Source: Amnibacterium kyonggiense | GTDB taxonomy: Bacteria; Actinomycetota; Actinomycetes; Actinomycetales; Microbacteriaceae | Reading direction: 5' to 3' | DNA length: 64,000 bases | NCBI RefSeq assembly: GCF_004364555.1 | Contig: NZ_SOAM01000001.1 | Span: 930,001-994,000 of the forward strand | Shown here: positions 40,600 through 50,569 of the stretch, piece after piece | Layout: each line of letters begins with the position of its first letter | Position numbering within the stretch: position 1 is the stretch's first letter | Notes under the pieces: model-generated | The model's database searches: none | What the model was told of the DNA's origin: nothing | Seen by the model: the letters and a program-made list of their open reading frames with translations, nothing else | Made by a program: the position numbers and the translations under genes

Positions 40600-42432
40600 A
40601 TGGGTGACCGGCTCCGCGACGCGGTGAGCCCGTACCTCCGCTCGCACGCGGCGAACCCCGTCGACTGGTTCCCGTGGGGCGAGGAGGCGTTCGCGGTCGC
40701 CCGCCGGCGCGACGTGCCCGTGCTCGTCTCGATCGGGTACGCGACCTGCCACTGGTGCCACGTGATGGCGCGCGAGAGCTTCAGCGATCCCGACCTGGCG
40801 GCGCGGCTGAACGCGGGCTTCGTCGCGATCAAGGTGGACCGGGAGGAGCACCCGGAGGTCGACGCGGCGTGCCTCGCGGCCGCCGGGGCGTTCACCCCGA
40901 ACCTCGGCTGGCCGCTCAACGTCTTCATGACGCCCGAGGGCCGGGTCTTCCACGCCGGCACGTACTCGCCGCCGCGCCCCGCCGCCGGACACCCGTCGTT
41001 CCGGCAGGTGCTCGACGCCGTGGCGGAGGCGTGGACGGACCGGCGCGGGGAGGTGGAGTCTTCCGCGGCCGCACTGACCGCGGCGCTTCGGGAGGCCGCC
41101 GCCTCGGCCCCCGCGGTGTCGCCGCTCACGGCGGACGGCCTGGCCCGCGTGGTGGACGAGCTGGTCGCCTACGAGGACCGGCAGCACGGCGGCTTCGGCG
41201 GCGCACCGAAGTTCCCGGTCGCGCCGCTGCTGCTCGGGACGCTAGGGCTGGGCCGCTCCGACCTGGTCGACGCCGACCGGCGCGAGCGCGTGCGCGGCGT
41301 CGCGGAGCGGGCGCTCGCCGCGATCCGCGACGGCGGCCTCCGCGACCCGGTCGAGGGCGGCTTCTTCCGCTACGCCGTGCGTCGCGACTGGACGGAGCCC
41401 CACTTCGAGCGGATGCTGACCGACAACGCCCTTCTGCTCCGCGCGTACGCCGCGATCGGCGACCGGGACACCGCCGCCGGCGTGGTCGCCTTCCTCAGGG
41501 ACGTCCTCCGGCGCCCCGGCGGCGCGTTCGGGTCGGCGCAGGACTCCGAGAGCGACGTCGACGGGGTGCGGAGCGAAGGCGGCTACTACGCCCTCGACGC
41601 CGCCGGGCGTGCGCGGCAGCCGGCGCCGGCCGTCGACGCGAAGGTGCTGAGCGGGTGGAACGGCCTCGCGATCGGCGCGCTCGCGGACGCCGGCACGCGT
41701 TTCCGCGAGCCCGGCTGGGTCACCCTCGCCGTGGAGGCCGCGGAAGCGGTCCTCGCCTTCCAGGTGCGCGACGGGGTGCTGCTCCGCGCGAGCCTCGACG
41801 GGCGGCCCTCCGACGCGGTCGCGACGCTGGAGGACCACGGCGGCCTCGCCGCCGGCCTGCTCGAGGTCGCGCTCGCCTCGGGACGCGTCGACCTGGCGAT
41901 CGAGGCGCGGCGCCTCGTCGACGCCTGCCTCGTGGACGGCCGGTTCGCGGCGCCCGCCGCGGATCCGGTGCTCAGCGCGCTCGGGGTGCCGGGCGGGTCG
42001 GACGTGAGCGAGGGCGCGGCGCCGTCCGGGCCGACCGCGATCGCGTCCGCCGCGTGGACCCTGCACCTCCTGACCGCCGACCCGGCGTACCGGGATGCGG
42101 CGGCGGCGACCGTCGCGCCGCTCGCCGCCGCGGCGCTCGACCGCCCGATCGGGTACGGGGCCGCGCTCGCCCTCGGCGTCGCGATGGCCGAGCCCGTCCG
42201 GCAGGTCGTCGTCGTCACGACGGGGGAGCGCGACGCGACGCTCGCCTCGGCGGCGCGGGCCCTACCAACCTCCGTCACCGCGGTGCTCGACGCCCCGGCC
42301 GCCGCGGCCTTCGCCGCCGCGGGCTTCGAGCTGTTCGAGGGCCGGACCCCCGTCGGCGGTCGGGGCGCGGCCTACGTGTGCGAGGACTTCGTCTGCCGGC
42401 TCCCGGTGACCGAGGCCGCCGCGCTCGCCTGA
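40600..42432 (+). CDS. DUF255 thioredoxin-fold protein (YyaL/SSP411 family)
   Basis: 610 residues. The N-terminal thioredoxin-like domain has the redox motif [15 protein letters not shown] and [18 protein letters not shown]. The remainder is an (alpha/alpha)6 barrel as in N-acylglucosamine epimerase-like proteins, with [29 protein letters not shown] and [12 protein letters not shown]. Cytoplasmic; activity unknown despite wide conservation. It is slightly shorter than the usual 650-700 residues in the barrel part. An aldo/keto reductase gene follows in the same direction. Confidence 0.93.
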   Translation: MGDRLRDAVSPYLRSHAANPVDWFPWGEEAFAVARRRDVPVLVSIGYATCHWCHVMARESFSDPDLAARLNAGFVAIKVDREEHPEVDAACLAAAGAFTPNLGWPLNVFMTPEGRVFHAGTYSPPRPAAGHPSFRQVLDAVAEAWTDRRGEVESSAAALTAALREAAASAPAVSPLTADGLARVVDELVAYEDRQHGGFGGAPKFPVAPLLLGTLGLGRSDLVDADRRERVRGVAERALAAIRDGGLRDPVEGGFFRYAVRRDWTEPHFERMLTDNALLLRAYAAIGDRDTAAGVVAFLRDVLRRPGGAFGSAQDSESDVDGVRSEGGYYALDAAGRARQPAPAVDAKVLSGWNGLAIGALADAGTRFREPGWVTLAVEAAEAVLAFQVRDGVLLRASLDGRPSDAVATLEDHGGLAAGLLEVALASGRVDLAIEARRLVDACLVDGRFAAPAADPVLSALGVPGGSDVSEGAAPSGPTAIASAAWTLHLLTADPAYRDAAAATVAPLAAAALDRPIGYGAALALGVAMAEPVRQVVVVTTGERDATLASAARALPTSVTAVLDAPAAAAFAAAGFELFEGRTPVGGRGAAYVCEDFVCRLPVTEAAALA

Positions 42433-42467
42433 GACCGACTCGGAGGCGCGGCTGGGAGGCTGTGCCG

Positions 42468-43295
42468 ATGCCCGACATCCCCGTCCTCACCGGCCACGAC
42501 GGCGCGCGCGTCCCCGCCATCGGTCTCGGCACCTACGACCTGCGCGGCGCCGACGGGGTGCGCCAGGTGCGCACCGCCATCGACGCCGGCTACCGCCTGC
42601 TCGACACCGCCTTCAACTACGACAACGAGGGCGTGGTCGGGCGGGCGATCGCCGAGTCCGGCGTGCCGCGTGCGGAGTTCGTCTACTCGACGAAGCTGCC
42701 GGGCCGGTACCACCGGCACGACCTCGCGCGGAAGGCGATCGAGGAGAGCCTGTACCGCAGCGGGCTCGACCGCCTCGACCTCGTGCTGATCCACTGGCCG
42801 AACCCGCAGCGCGGGCTCTACGCGGAGGCGTGGCGCGCCCTCGTCGAGGCCCGCGCCGACGGGCTCGTCTCGATGATCGGCGTCTCCAACTTCCTGCCGG
42901 AGCACCTCGACCGGGTCATCGGCGACACCGGCGTCACGCCGGTGCTCAACCAGATCCTCGTGAACCCGTACACGCCGCACGACGCGTGGCGGGCCGCGAA
43001 CGCCGAGCGCGGGATCCTCACCGAGGGGTACACGCCGCTCGGCAAGGGCAGCGACCTCGCGGACGACCCGGTCGTCACCGCGATCGCCGCCGACCACGGG
43101 GTGAGCGCCTCGCGCCTGCTGCTCGCCTGGTCCGTCGCGATCGGCGTGATCCCCCTCCCGAAGTCCGGGAACGCCGCCCGCCAGGCCGAGAACCTCGACG
43201 TGTTCGGCATCGAGCTGACCGACGACGAGCTCGGCCGGCTGGCATCGCTGTCCCGCGGCGGCGGGGCCGACCCCGACACGCACGAGGAGCTCTGA
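42468..43295 (+). CDS. Aldo/keto reductase
   Basis: 275 residues, NADPH-dependent TIM barrel. The catalytic tetrad is Asp46, Tyr51, Lys76 and His109 (LLDTAFNY, STKLP, LIHWP). The cofactor-binding loop is VIPLPKSGNAARQAENLDVF. Family 5-like 2,5-diketo-gluconate reductases are the nearest style, but the substrate is open. GGGAGGC is upstream of the ATG. Its stop overlaps a 27-codon ORF by one base. Confidence 0.93.
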   Translation: MPDIPVLTGHDGARVPAIGLGTYDLRGADGVRQVRTAIDAGYRLLDTAFNYDNEGVVGRAIAESGVPRAEFVYSTKLPGRYHRHDLARKAIEESLYRSGLDRLDLVLIHWPNPQRGLYAEAWRALVEARADGLVSMIGVSNFLPEHLDRVIGDTGVTPVLNQILVNPYTPHDAWRAANAERGILTEGYTPLGKGSDLADDPVVTAIAADHGVSASRLLLAWSVAIGVIPLPKSGNAARQAENLDVFGIELTDDELGRLASLSRGGGADPDTHEEL

Positions 43296-43378
43296 TGGCG
43301 CAGGCGGACGGTCTCGACGAGGCGCACGCGAGGTGGCGCCGCTCGCTGACGGACCGGGGCAACGACCCGCTCAAGTGA
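43295..43378 (+). CDS. 27-residue ORF coupled to the aldo/keto reductase
   Basis: ATG 43295 shares its A with the TGA of the reductase. The product is a charged helix with [21 protein letters not shown] at its end. Third-position G/C and the stop/start overlap indicate a real coupled gene. Function unknown; possibly an accessory subunit. Confidence 0.5.
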   Translation: MAQADGLDEAHARWRRSLTDRGNDPLK

Positions 43379-43583
43379 CGCGGCGCGCAGGTCGAGTGCA
43401 GTCGCGCGGGCCCGGATGCGCGCATCTGCGCGCATCGCGGCGCTCGACGCTGAGAGGACGCCCGGCGCGCCTTCCGAGCCGGCGACACCCGGACCTAGCG
43501 TCCGGGACGTGACCCCTGCCCGGGGGTCGTGCGGGCGTCGCCGTGGGTGCGCCCGCCCCATGACGACAGAGAAGACGTCACCC

Positions 43584-44534
43584 ATGTTCGGAAAGCAGTT
43601 CCTCGGCCAGGTCGTCGAGCGGAGCGCGGAGACCGCCGTCGACCGCCGCAAGCTCCTCACGATGGCGGGCATCGCCGGCGCCGGTGCCGGCGCGGCGGTC
43701 CTCGGTTCCTCCGCAGCGGCGACGGCCGCCCCGGCGCACTGGGGCAACGGTCCCGTCAACGACGGCTCGATCCTCAACTTCGCGCTCAACCTCGAGTACC
43801 TCGAGGCCGAGTTCTACCTCCGCGCCGTCACCGGGGAGGGCCTCCCCGACGGCTACACCACCGGGAAGTGCGATCGCGGCCGGGTCCGGGGCGGGCACAA
43901 GGTGCCGTTCCGGACGAAGGCGATCAAGAACTACGCCCGCGAGATCGCGATGGACGAGAAGGACCACGTGGCCTTCCTCCGGAGCGCGCTGGGGAACGCG
44001 AAGGTCTCACGGCCGTCGATCGATCTGCAGACCAGCTTCACCGCGGCCGCGACCGCAGCCGGCGTGATCAAGAAGGGGCAGACCTTCGATCCGTTCGCGA
44101 GCGAGACGAACTTCCTGCTCGGGGCGTTCCTGTTCGAGGACGTCGGCGTCACCGCCTACAAGGGCGCAGCGCCGCTCATCACGAACAAGACCTACCTGGA
44201 CGCCGCGGCCGGCATCCTCGCGGTCGAGGCGTACCACGCCGGCATCGTCCGCACGACGCTCTACGCGGAGGGCTTCCTCGACCCGAGCCTCTACGGCACG
44301 GTGAACAAGCTCTCGGACGCCCGCGATCTGCTCGACGGCCCGGGCGACGACGACCAGGGCATCGGCGACCGGGACCGTGCCAACCTGGTCCCGACGGACC
44401 GGAACAGCATCGCGTACAGCCGCACGCCGGGCGCGGTGCTCGACATCGTCTACCTCAACCTGTCCGGGAAGCCGGTCGACAAGGGCGGCTTCTACCCGCA
44501 CGGCGTCAACGGCGCCATCCACGTCAGCGCCTGA
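43584..44534 (+). CDS. Tat-exported ferritin-like domain protein
   Basis: 316 residues. A twin-arginine signal ([20 protein letters not shown]) with cut after ATAAPA exports a folded protein. The mature part is a ferritin-like four-helix bundle of the desiccation-related type; di-metal ligands can be placed in [24 protein letters not shown], and [10 protein letters not shown]. Start may be ATG 43584 or ATG 43560; the former has GAGAAG upstream. Possible role in oxidative or desiccation stress. No gene lies in the 180 bases before it. Confidence 0.85.
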   Translation: MFGKQFLGQVVERSAETAVDRRKLLTMAGIAGAGAGAAVLGSSAAATAAPAHWGNGPVNDGSILNFALNLEYLEAEFYLRAVTGEGLPDGYTTGKCDRGRVRGGHKVPFRTKAIKNYAREIAMDEKDHVAFLRSALGNAKVSRPSIDLQTSFTAAATAAGVIKKGQTFDPFASETNFLLGAFLFEDVGVTAYKGAAPLITNKTYLDAAAGILAVEAYHAGIVRTTLYAEGFLDPSLYGTVNKLSDARDLLDGPGDDDQGIGDRDRANLVPTDRNSIAYSRTPGAVLDIVYLNLSGKPVDKGGFYPHGVNGAIHVSA

Positions 44535-44542
44535 CCGCGCAC

Positions 44543-44578
44543 GAAGGGCCCCGTCGACCGACGTCGGCGGGGCCCTTC
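44543..44578 (+). terminator. Terminator of the ferritin-like gene
   Basis: Arms GAAGGGCCCCGTCGAC (44543-44558) and GTCGGCGGGGCCCTTC (44563-44578), with two mismatches or wobble positions, loop CGAC. Confidence 0.85.
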
Positions 44579-44582
44579 CGCA

Positions 44583-44675
44583 TCAGGCGAACGCGTGCTC
44601 CTGCGCGTCGCGCATCCGATGGACCAGGACGAAGCCGGCCGCGACGATGAGCAGACGGACGATGAGGCGCTTCAT
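44583..44675 (-). CDS. 30-residue membrane peptide
   Basis: ATG 44675 opens a 30-codon frame: basic N-terminus MKRLIVR, one membrane helix LLIVAAGFVLV, then HRMRDAQEHAFA. A TAGCGT box stands exactly 6 bases upstream (44682-44687), the local leaderless pattern. Similar tiny single-span proteins occur in related genera. Function unknown. Confidence 0.55.
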   Translation of the reverse strand: MKRLIVRLLIVAAGFVLVHRMRDAQEHAFA

Positions 44676-44681
44676 GCCTCG

Positions 44682-44687
44682 ACGCTA
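44682..44687 (-). promoter_or_regulatory. -10 box (TAGCGT) for the 30-residue membrane peptide
   Basis: TAGCGT, 6 bases, ATG. Its presence is the main reason to accept such a short gene. Confidence 0.5.
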
Positions 44688-44731
44688 ACCCCGCCCTCCT
44701 CCGCCGCCCGCAGCGAACCGCGCTTCGGACG

Positions 44732-44780
44732 GGTTCACGGATGGGGAGATCGGTGCTCCGGATCTCCGTATCCGTGAACC
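44732..44780. repeat. Inverted repeat downstream of pspA-like gene
   Basis: Outer arms GGTTCACGGAT (44732-44742) and complement (44770-44780), inner arms GGAGATC (44745-44751) and GATCTCC (44761-44767). Probably the terminator of the TPM-PspA operon. Confidence 0.6.
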
Positions 44781-44790
44781 AGGGCGGCGG

Positions 44791-45537
44791 CTACTGCTGG
44801 TCGCGGTGGGGCGTCGCCGTCAGCTCGACGGGCTGCTTCAGAGCGGCGAGGCGCGCCTCGATCTCCGACTGCGTGCCGAGGTCCTCGAGGCTCTCGAACT
44901 GCTTGTCGAGGCTGGAGGAGGCCAGCTCCTGCTGCCCCATGACCTTCGCCTCCTCGCGGCGGACCTTCTCGTCGAAGCGGCCGAGCTCGCTGGTCGGGTC
45001 CTGGATGTCGATCGACTTCATCGCGCCGAGCACCTGCGACTGCGCCGCCGCGGTCTTCGAGCGGGCGACGAGCTCGTTCCGCTTCGACCGCAGCTGGTCG
45101 AGCTTCAGGTGCATGCCGTTCAGGCCCTCCTTCAGCTTGTCGACCACCTCGGTTTGGCTGGCGATGGTCGGCTCCGCGTCCTTCGCCTCCTTCTCGCTCT
45201 GCAGCTGCTTGCCGATCGCGACCTTGGCGAGGTTGTCGAACTTGTCCGCGTCGGCGGTGTTCCCGGCGGAGCGGAGCTCGTCGGCCTTCGACGAGGCTGC
45301 GAGCGCCTTCCGACCCCAGTCGGCGGCCGCGTCGACGTCCTCCTTGTGGTCCTGCTCGAGCATGCGCAGGTTGCCGATCGTCACCGCGACGGCGTCCTCC
45401 GCCTCCGCGATCGAGTTCGTGTAGTCGCGGACCAGCTGGTCCAGCATCTTCTCCGGGTCCTCGGCCTGGTCGATCAGCGAGTTGATGTTCGCGCGGACGA
45501 GGGTCGAGATGCGGCCGAAGATCGATTGCTTCACCAT
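44791..45537 (-). CDS. pspA: PspA/IM30 family protein
   Basis: 248 residues, almost entirely coiled coil, with the family start SIFGRISTLVRANINSLIDQ and AEDPEKMLDQLVRDY. PspA-type proteins bind stressed cytoplasmic membrane from inside and limit proton leakage. AAGGAG 6 bases before the ATG confirms the start. The gene follows the TPM-domain protein by 55 bases on the same strand, a pair conserved in actinobacteria. Confidence 0.95.
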   Translation of the reverse strand: MVKQSIFGRISTLVRANINSLIDQAEDPEKMLDQLVRDYTNSIAEAEDAVAVTIGNLRMLEQDHKEDVDAAADWGRKALAASSKADELRSAGNTADADKFDNLAKVAIGKQLQSEKEAKDAEPTIASQTEVVDKLKEGLNGMHLKLDQLRSKRNELVARSKTAAAQSQVLGAMKSIDIQDPTSELGRFDEKVRREEAKVMGQQELASSSLDKQFESLEDLGTQSEIEARLAALKQPVELTATPHRDQQ

Positions 45538-45592
45538 GGGGTTCTCCTTGTTCCTGTTCGTTCGTGGATCTGGTGGGTCGAGACCCGGCGGG

Positions 45593-47632
45593 TCAGAACG
45601 AGCCGCCGCCCCCGCCGCTGAAGCCACCGCCGCCGCCCCCGCCGAAGGAGCCGCCGCCTCCGCCGCCGAAGCCTCCTCCGCCGCCGAAGCCGCCGCCACC
45701 CCAGCCGCCTCCGCCCCAGCCGCTCGAATGGCCGCCGCCGGAGAGGATGCCGCCGAGGATGCCGCCGAGCACCGCGCCGCCGAAGGCGCCGTTGCCGCCG
45801 CCGCCGTACCCGCCACCGCCCCAGCCGCCGCCGCTGCGGAAGTCGTCGATGTCCCGCTGCGCGAGGTCGGCCGCGTCGTGGGCGAGGGCGAGGGCGTGCT
45901 GGGCCGAGCCGAGGGCGTCGACCGGGTCGCTCTGCTGCAGCGCGTTCGCCCGGTCGAGCTCGCGCTGCGCCTCGCTCAGCCGGGTGCGGGCCTCGCTGCC
46001 GACGCCGCCGCGCCGGTTCTCGATGTAGCGCCGTGCGTCGCGGACGGCCTGATCGGCGCTGTCGATCGCGCGGGGCAGCGTCGCGACCGCGCGCGACAGC
46101 CGCTGCTGCTGATCCCGGATCGGCGCCATCGCCCGCTCGAGCCGACCGTTCGCCTGCTCGACCGTCACCAGGCCGGCCGGAGGCGCCTGCAGGTCGGCGG
46201 TCTCGATCGCGGCGCGGGCCGCCGCGACGGCGGCGGACAGCTCCTTGTCGCGCGACCCCGCGCGCTCCGCCTCGGCGATGTCGTTCCGGGTGTCGTCGAC
46301 CGCGGCGTCGAGCTGCCGCTTCACGGTCATGAACTCGGTCGGCGCCGAGACGATGCCGTCGAGCAGCACGCCCGCCTGCGCGAGCGCCTGCTGCGCGCTC
46401 CGGAGTGCGACCGCGCCGCCGCCGGTGCTCGTCGAGCCCGCCGTGCCGGCGTCGGCGAGCGCCTGCGTCGAGAGCGTCAGCAGATCCTGCGCCTGCTGGA
46501 GGTCGTCCGCGGCACCGTGCACGGCGTCCTCGCCGAACCGCGTGCGGATGACGTCGAGCGCCTTCGACGCCTCCGCCGCGCGGGCAGTCAGGCGCTGCTG
46601 CTCCTGCGACGCCGCGGGGACCGCGGAGGGCAGCTGCTGCTCGAGCTTCCGCAGGTCGTCGAAGGCGGACTGCTGCGCCTGCAGCGTCTGCTCAGCCTCC
46701 TCGCAGAGCGCGATGATCCGCTCGGTCATCTCGCGCTGCTGCTGCGGCGTCTCCGGGACGTCGTCGTCGAGCTGCTGCCGGATCGTGAACGCGTCCCGCG
46801 CGCGCTGCTTGGCGGTCGCGAGCGCCTCCGCGAACGGCTTCGCGGCCTGGTCGCCGAACTCCGCGGTCGCGAAGCCGAGCTCCTGCTCGCTCGTCGTCAG
46901 GTCGTCGTCGAGGGCGACGAGCGCACGGCTCGAGCGGCGGTCGAGCTCCTTCTGGTCGACGGGCGGCGGCCCCACGGGAGCCGCGGTGCCGTCGCCGGCG
47001 CCGACCGCGGCCGGCTGGCGCATGCGTCGCCGGATCACGACGACCACGATCACGATCACGACGATCAGCGCGATGAACAGGAAGATCGTCAGGGCGCCGC
47101 TGCCGCCGCTCGATGAGGAGCCCTGGGACGTGCCGTCGCCCGACGAGCCGCCCGCCTGCTGCTGCGCCTGGCGGAGCCCGTCCGCGAACGCCTCCACGCC
47201 GCCGGCCCAGTCGTTCTGCTTGAACCGTGGTACGAGGTCGTCGGAGGCGACCTGGTCGAGCTCGCTGCGATCGAGCGCGAAGTCGTTCGAGCGGGCGATC
47301 CCGAAGTTGCGGTCCTGCGTCGCGACCGCGAGCACGACGACGTCGTTGGAGGAGTCGCCGTTCTGGGCCGTGTCGACGGCCCACTGCTGCCGGTCCGACG
47401 GGTCGGTGAAGGTCTTCACGAAGACGACGCGGAGGTCCGAGCCGGTCGCGTTGTCGTAGGACTCGATGGCGTCCCGGACGGTCGTCTCCTGCGCGGACGA
47501 GAGGACGTCCGCCTGATCGACGAGCTGCTGCGATCCCAGGTCGACGGGCGGCTCCGCCCACGCCGCCGAGGCGCCTCCGAGCGTCAGCGCCGCCGCGACG
47601 GCGAGGCCGAGGGTCACGCGGTGCAGTCGCAT
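45593..47632 (-). CDS. TPM domain membrane protein with glycine-rich tail
   Basis: 679 residues. A Sec signal (MRLHRVTLGLAVAAALTLGG) leads into an extracytoplasmic TPM domain (about 30-165: VDQADVLSSAQE, VVFVKTFTD). A membrane helix (ALTIFLFIALIVVIVIVVVV) follows. The cytoplasmic part is a long Gln/Ala-rich coiled coil, ending in an extreme Gly/Phe/Ser tail of about 75 residues. Shine-Dalgarno AGGAGGA is present. TPM proteins pair with PspA in envelope stress; the coiled coil probably contacts PspA. The glycine tail is unusually long and may self-assemble. Confidence 0.9.
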   Translation of the reverse strand: MRLHRVTLGLAVAAALTLGGASAAWAEPPVDLGSQQLVDQADVLSSAQETTVRDAIESYDNATGSDLRVVFVKTFTDPSDRQQWAVDTAQNGDSSNDVVVLAVATQDRNFGIARSNDFALDRSELDQVASDDLVPRFKQNDWAGGVEAFADGLRQAQQQAGGSSGDGTSQGSSSSGGSGALTIFLFIALIVVIVIVVVVIRRRMRQPAAVGAGDGTAAPVGPPPVDQKELDRRSSRALVALDDDLTTSEQELGFATAEFGDQAAKPFAEALATAKQRARDAFTIRQQLDDDVPETPQQQREMTERIIALCEEAEQTLQAQQSAFDDLRKLEQQLPSAVPAASQEQQRLTARAAEASKALDVIRTRFGEDAVHGAADDLQQAQDLLTLSTQALADAGTAGSTSTGGGAVALRSAQQALAQAGVLLDGIVSAPTEFMTVKRQLDAAVDDTRNDIAEAERAGSRDKELSAAVAAARAAIETADLQAPPAGLVTVEQANGRLERAMAPIRDQQQRLSRAVATLPRAIDSADQAVRDARRYIENRRGGVGSEARTRLSEAQRELDRANALQQSDPVDALGSAQHALALAHDAADLAQRDIDDFRSGGGWGGGGYGGGGNGAFGGAVLGGILGGILSGGGHSSGWGGGGWGGGGFGGGGGFGGGGGGSFGGGGGGGFSGGGGGSF

Positions 47633-47745
47633 CCGTCCTCCTGGACCCGGGATCGTAGTGGCCGCCTCCGCACGGTCGATGTGCTCACCGCATGAACAGG
47701 ATGAGTGCGGCCGGGATGGCAGGATCGGGCCGACGAGGAGGTCGT

Positions 47746-49095
47746 ATGGGGTTCCCCGAGGGATTCGTGTTCGGCAGTGCAACGGCGTCGTACCAGATCG
47801 AGGGCGCGGTCGACGAGGACGGCAGGCGGCCGTCGATCTGGGACGTGTTCAGCCGCACTCCGGGGAGGACGGTCGGCGGCGACACCGGCGACGTGGCCGA
47901 CGACCACTACCACCGGTGGGAGGCGGACCTCGACCTGATGACGACGCTCGGGCTGCACGCCTACCGCTTCTCCGTCGCGTGGCCGCGGGTCGTGCCGGAG
48001 GGGCGCGGCGCGGTCAACCGGAAGGGCCTCGACTTCTACTCGCGGCTCGTCGACGGGCTGCTCGACCGCGGCATCACCCCGGTCGCGACGCTGTACCACT
48101 GGGACCTGCCGCAGGTGCTCGAGGACGAGGGCGGATGGCGCGAGCGCTCCACCGCGGAGGCGTTCGCGACCTACGCGGGCGCGGTCGCGGAGGCGCTCGG
48201 CGACCGCGTCGACACCTGGACGACGCTGAACGAGCCGTGGTGCGCGGCGTTCCTCGGCTACGGCGCCGGCGTCCACGCGCCGGGCGCGACCGACCCGGTC
48301 GCCGCGCTCCGGGCGGCGCATCACCTGAACCTCGCGCACGGGCTCGCCGCGCAGGCGATCCGCGCGCAGCTGCCGGACGCGAAGCTCTCCGTGACGCTGA
48401 ACCTCCACGTGTTCCGACCGGAGGGCCCGACCGGGCCGGAGGCCGCCCGCCGGCTCGACGCGGTCGGCAACCGCATCTGGCTCGGGCCGATGCTCGAGGG
48501 CGCCTACCCGGCCGACCTGCTCGAGGACACGGCCGCGCTGACCGACTGGTCGTTCGTGCAGGACGGCGACCTCGAGGCGATCCGCCAGCCGATCGACGTG
48601 CTCGGCGTGAACTACTACTCGACCTCTCACGTGCGGCTGCACGAGGGACCCGTCGAGCCCGCGCCGAGCCCGTGGTCCGGCGCGGACGTCGTCGAGATCC
48701 TGCCGCCCGAGGGGCCGCTGACCGACATGGGGTGGAACATCGACCCCGCCGGGCTCACCGACCTCCTGGTCTCGCTGCACGAGCGCTACCCGGACCTGCC
48801 GCTCATGGTGACCGAGAACGGCGCCGCGTTCCCCGACGTCGTCGAGGACGGGGCCGTGCACGACGCCGACCGGATCGACTACCTCCGGCGGCACTTCGCG
48901 GCGGCGCAGGACGCGATCGAGGCCGGCGTCGACCTCCGCGGCTACTTCGTCTGGTCGCTGCTCGACAACTTCGAGTGGGCGCTCGGCTACTCGAAGCGCT
49001 TCGGGATCGTGTGGGTCGACTACGCGACCCAGGAGCGGCTGCCGAAGGACAGCGCCCGCTGGTACGCGGACGTCATCCGCACCGGCGACCTCTGA
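47746..49095 (+). CDS. Beta-glucosidase, glycoside hydrolase family 1
   Basis: 449 residues, complete GH1 (alpha/beta)8 barrel without signal peptide, so intracellular. N-terminal signature [15 protein letters not shown], acid/base Glu163 in TLNEP, nucleophile Glu357 in VTENGAAF, and aglycone-site [13 protein letters not shown] near the end. It hydrolyses beta-linked disaccharides or aryl glucosides. ATG 47746 has GAGGAGG upstream. No sugar transporter is adjacent. It is divergent from the TPM gene. Confidence 0.96.
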   Translation: MGFPEGFVFGSATASYQIEGAVDEDGRRPSIWDVFSRTPGRTVGGDTGDVADDHYHRWEADLDLMTTLGLHAYRFSVAWPRVVPEGRGAVNRKGLDFYSRLVDGLLDRGITPVATLYHWDLPQVLEDEGGWRERSTAEAFATYAGAVAEALGDRVDTWTTLNEPWCAAFLGYGAGVHAPGATDPVAALRAAHHLNLAHGLAAQAIRAQLPDAKLSVTLNLHVFRPEGPTGPEAARRLDAVGNRIWLGPMLEGAYPADLLEDTAALTDWSFVQDGDLEAIRQPIDVLGVNYYSTSHVRLHEGPVEPAPSPWSGADVVEILPPEGPLTDMGWNIDPAGLTDLLVSLHERYPDLPLMVTENGAAFPDVVEDGAVHDADRIDYLRRHFAAAQDAIEAGVDLRGYFVWSLLDNFEWALGYSKRFGIVWVDYATQERLPKDSARWYADVIRTGDL

Positions 49096-49106
49096 CCTCC
49101 CCGAAC

Positions 49107-49161
49107 TTGCTCACGCTTCTTGCCGCGCGACTCGGATCGCGGCGGCAAGAAGCGTGAGCAA
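49107..49161. repeat. Large palindrome, copy 1 (20-base arms)
   Basis: Perfect arms 49107-49126 and 49142-49161 with a 15-base loop. The arm begins TTGCTCACGCTTCTTGCC. The same arms occur at 50095-50155. Confidence 0.85.
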
Positions 49162-49219
49162 AGTGCGGGTTGTGGAGAACTCGAGGCGAGGAACGGGCCC
49201 GGTCGGCACCATGCCTGCC

Positions 49220-50095
49220 ATGGCCGAACCGAGATCCCTCCCCGACGACCTCGAGGGCAGGGCCTTCAGTCGCGACGACGCGGAGCGCGCAGGGCTGCGT
49301 CCCGGCCGCCTGCGCCGGCGGGACATCCGGCGGCCCTTCCACGGCGTGCAGATCGTGGGCTCGTTCGGAACGCTCCGCGAGCGCTGCACGGCGTACCGGG
49401 TGCGGATGAAGCCCGGCCAGGCCTTCAGCCACCAGACGTTGGTGCTGCTGCAGGGGCTGCCGCTCGCGCGGGCGTTCGAGGAGGAGCTCGACCTCCACGT
49501 CTCGGTCGTGATGCCGGGGCGAGCGCCGACGACGCGCGGTGTCGTCGGGCACCGCATCCGCATCGCCCCGCCGGTCGTCGATCTCGGCGGCCTGCCCGTC
49601 GTCCGGATGGACGAGGCGTGGGCGCAGATGGCCCCGCTGCTGGCGGTCGACGAGCTGATCGTGCTCGGCGACGCCGTGCTTTGGCGCGAACACGAGCTGC
49701 TCGAGGCGATGCGGGCTGCCGCCGAGACGCCCTAGCGTCCGGGGCGTGAGCGCCTCGGACGCGCGCTCCGCGAGATCCGGCGCGGCGCGGCGAGCCCGGG
49801 GGAGACCCGCACCCGGCTGCTGCTCGTGCGGGCCGGGATCCCGGAGCCGGAACTGAACGCGGAGGTCCACCTGCCCGGCGGGATCGTGCACCCGGACATG
49901 GTGTGGCGGGAGCGCCTCGTCGCCGTCGAGTACGAGGGGGACGGCCACCGCGACCGCGAGCAGTTCGTCTACGACGTCGGACGCTACGAGCGCATGCAGG
50001 CCGCCGGGTGGACGGTCGTGCGCGTCCTGCCCGACGACCTCCGCGGCGCGCTGGCCGAGCAGCTCATCCGTCGCGTCCGCTCCCTCCTTCTCTGA
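49220..50095 (+). pseudogene. DUF559/endonuclease-like gene interrupted by one in-frame TAG
   Basis: One frame spans 49220-50095 except for a TAG at 49733-49735. The first part (172 codons) is the regulator-like front of actinobacterial DUF559 proteins (DDAERAGLRPGRLRRRDIRR, AFSHQTLVLLQGL, LDLHVSV). After the stop, the frame continues as RPGRERLGRALREIRRG and then the Vsr/REase-like core VAVEYEGDGHRDREQF, YERMQAAGWTVVRVLPDDL. Homologues are continuous across this point, so CAG to TAG is the likely change. A shorter second gene from ATG 49889 or GTG 49742 is possible. The gene lies exactly between two large palindromes. Confidence 0.75.
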
Positions 50096-50155
50096 CTTTG
50101 CTCACGCTTCTTGCCGCCTGCAGCCAGCACGGGCGGCAAGAAGCGTGAGCAAAGT
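50095..50155. repeat. Large palindrome, copy 2 (24-base arms)
   Basis: Perfect arms 50095-50118 and 50132-50155, loop 13 bases. The first base is the last base of the DUF559 stop codon; the second arm ends at the NUDIX gene. It contains the complete arm of copy 1. Confidence 0.88.
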
Positions 50156-50569
50156 TCAGGGGGTGGGGCGGGGGAGGAGGAGGCGGGCCAGCGGGGCCAG
50201 GCGGGCGCCGAGAGCCTCCGCCTCGGACGGGGTGCACCAGCGGAGCTCCTCGATCTCCGCGTGCGGCTCGATCGCGTCCGCGACGCCGGCGGTGAGCGGC
50301 AGGCGGAAGACCTCCGCCTCGAGCCGGTGACCCGGCTCGTTCGCCGCGTCGGTGACGAACGGGCCGAGGGGCTCCAGGGCGGTCTCGGGCACGTCGAGCC
50401 CGAGCTCCTCCGACAGCTCACGGACGAGCGCGCCGCGCGGGGTCTCACCCGCCTCCGGCTTGCCGCCCGCCTGCATGAACCGGTCGGTGCCGCGCTTGCG
50501 GACCAGGAGCTGGCGCCCCGACGGATCGGTCACGAGCGCCGCGACGACCCGGACGACGAGGTCGGTCAC
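50156..50569 (-). CDS. NUDIX hydrolase
   Basis: 137 residues. The NUDIX box is complete: GGKPEAGETPRGALVRELSE followed by ELGL, giving the GX5EX7REUXEEXGU pattern for hydrolysis of nucleoside diphosphate derivatives. Substrate could be an oxidised nucleotide or other pyrophosphate. The GTG start overlaps the stop of the LOG gene (GTGA), so both are co-translated; both act on nucleotides. Confidence 0.93.
   Translation of the reverse strand: MTDLVVRVVAALVTDPSGRQLLVRKRGTDRFMQAGGKPEAGETPRGALVRELSEELGLDVPETALEPLGPFVTDAANEPGHRLEAEVFRLPLTAGVADAIEPHAEIEELRWCTPSEAEALGARLAPLARLLLPRPTP

Noticed and set aside
45594-45830. Tandem GCC/CCG DNA repeats that could be taken for a repeat array
   Set aside because: They are the codons of the glycine-rich tail of the TPM protein, in frame to its stop.
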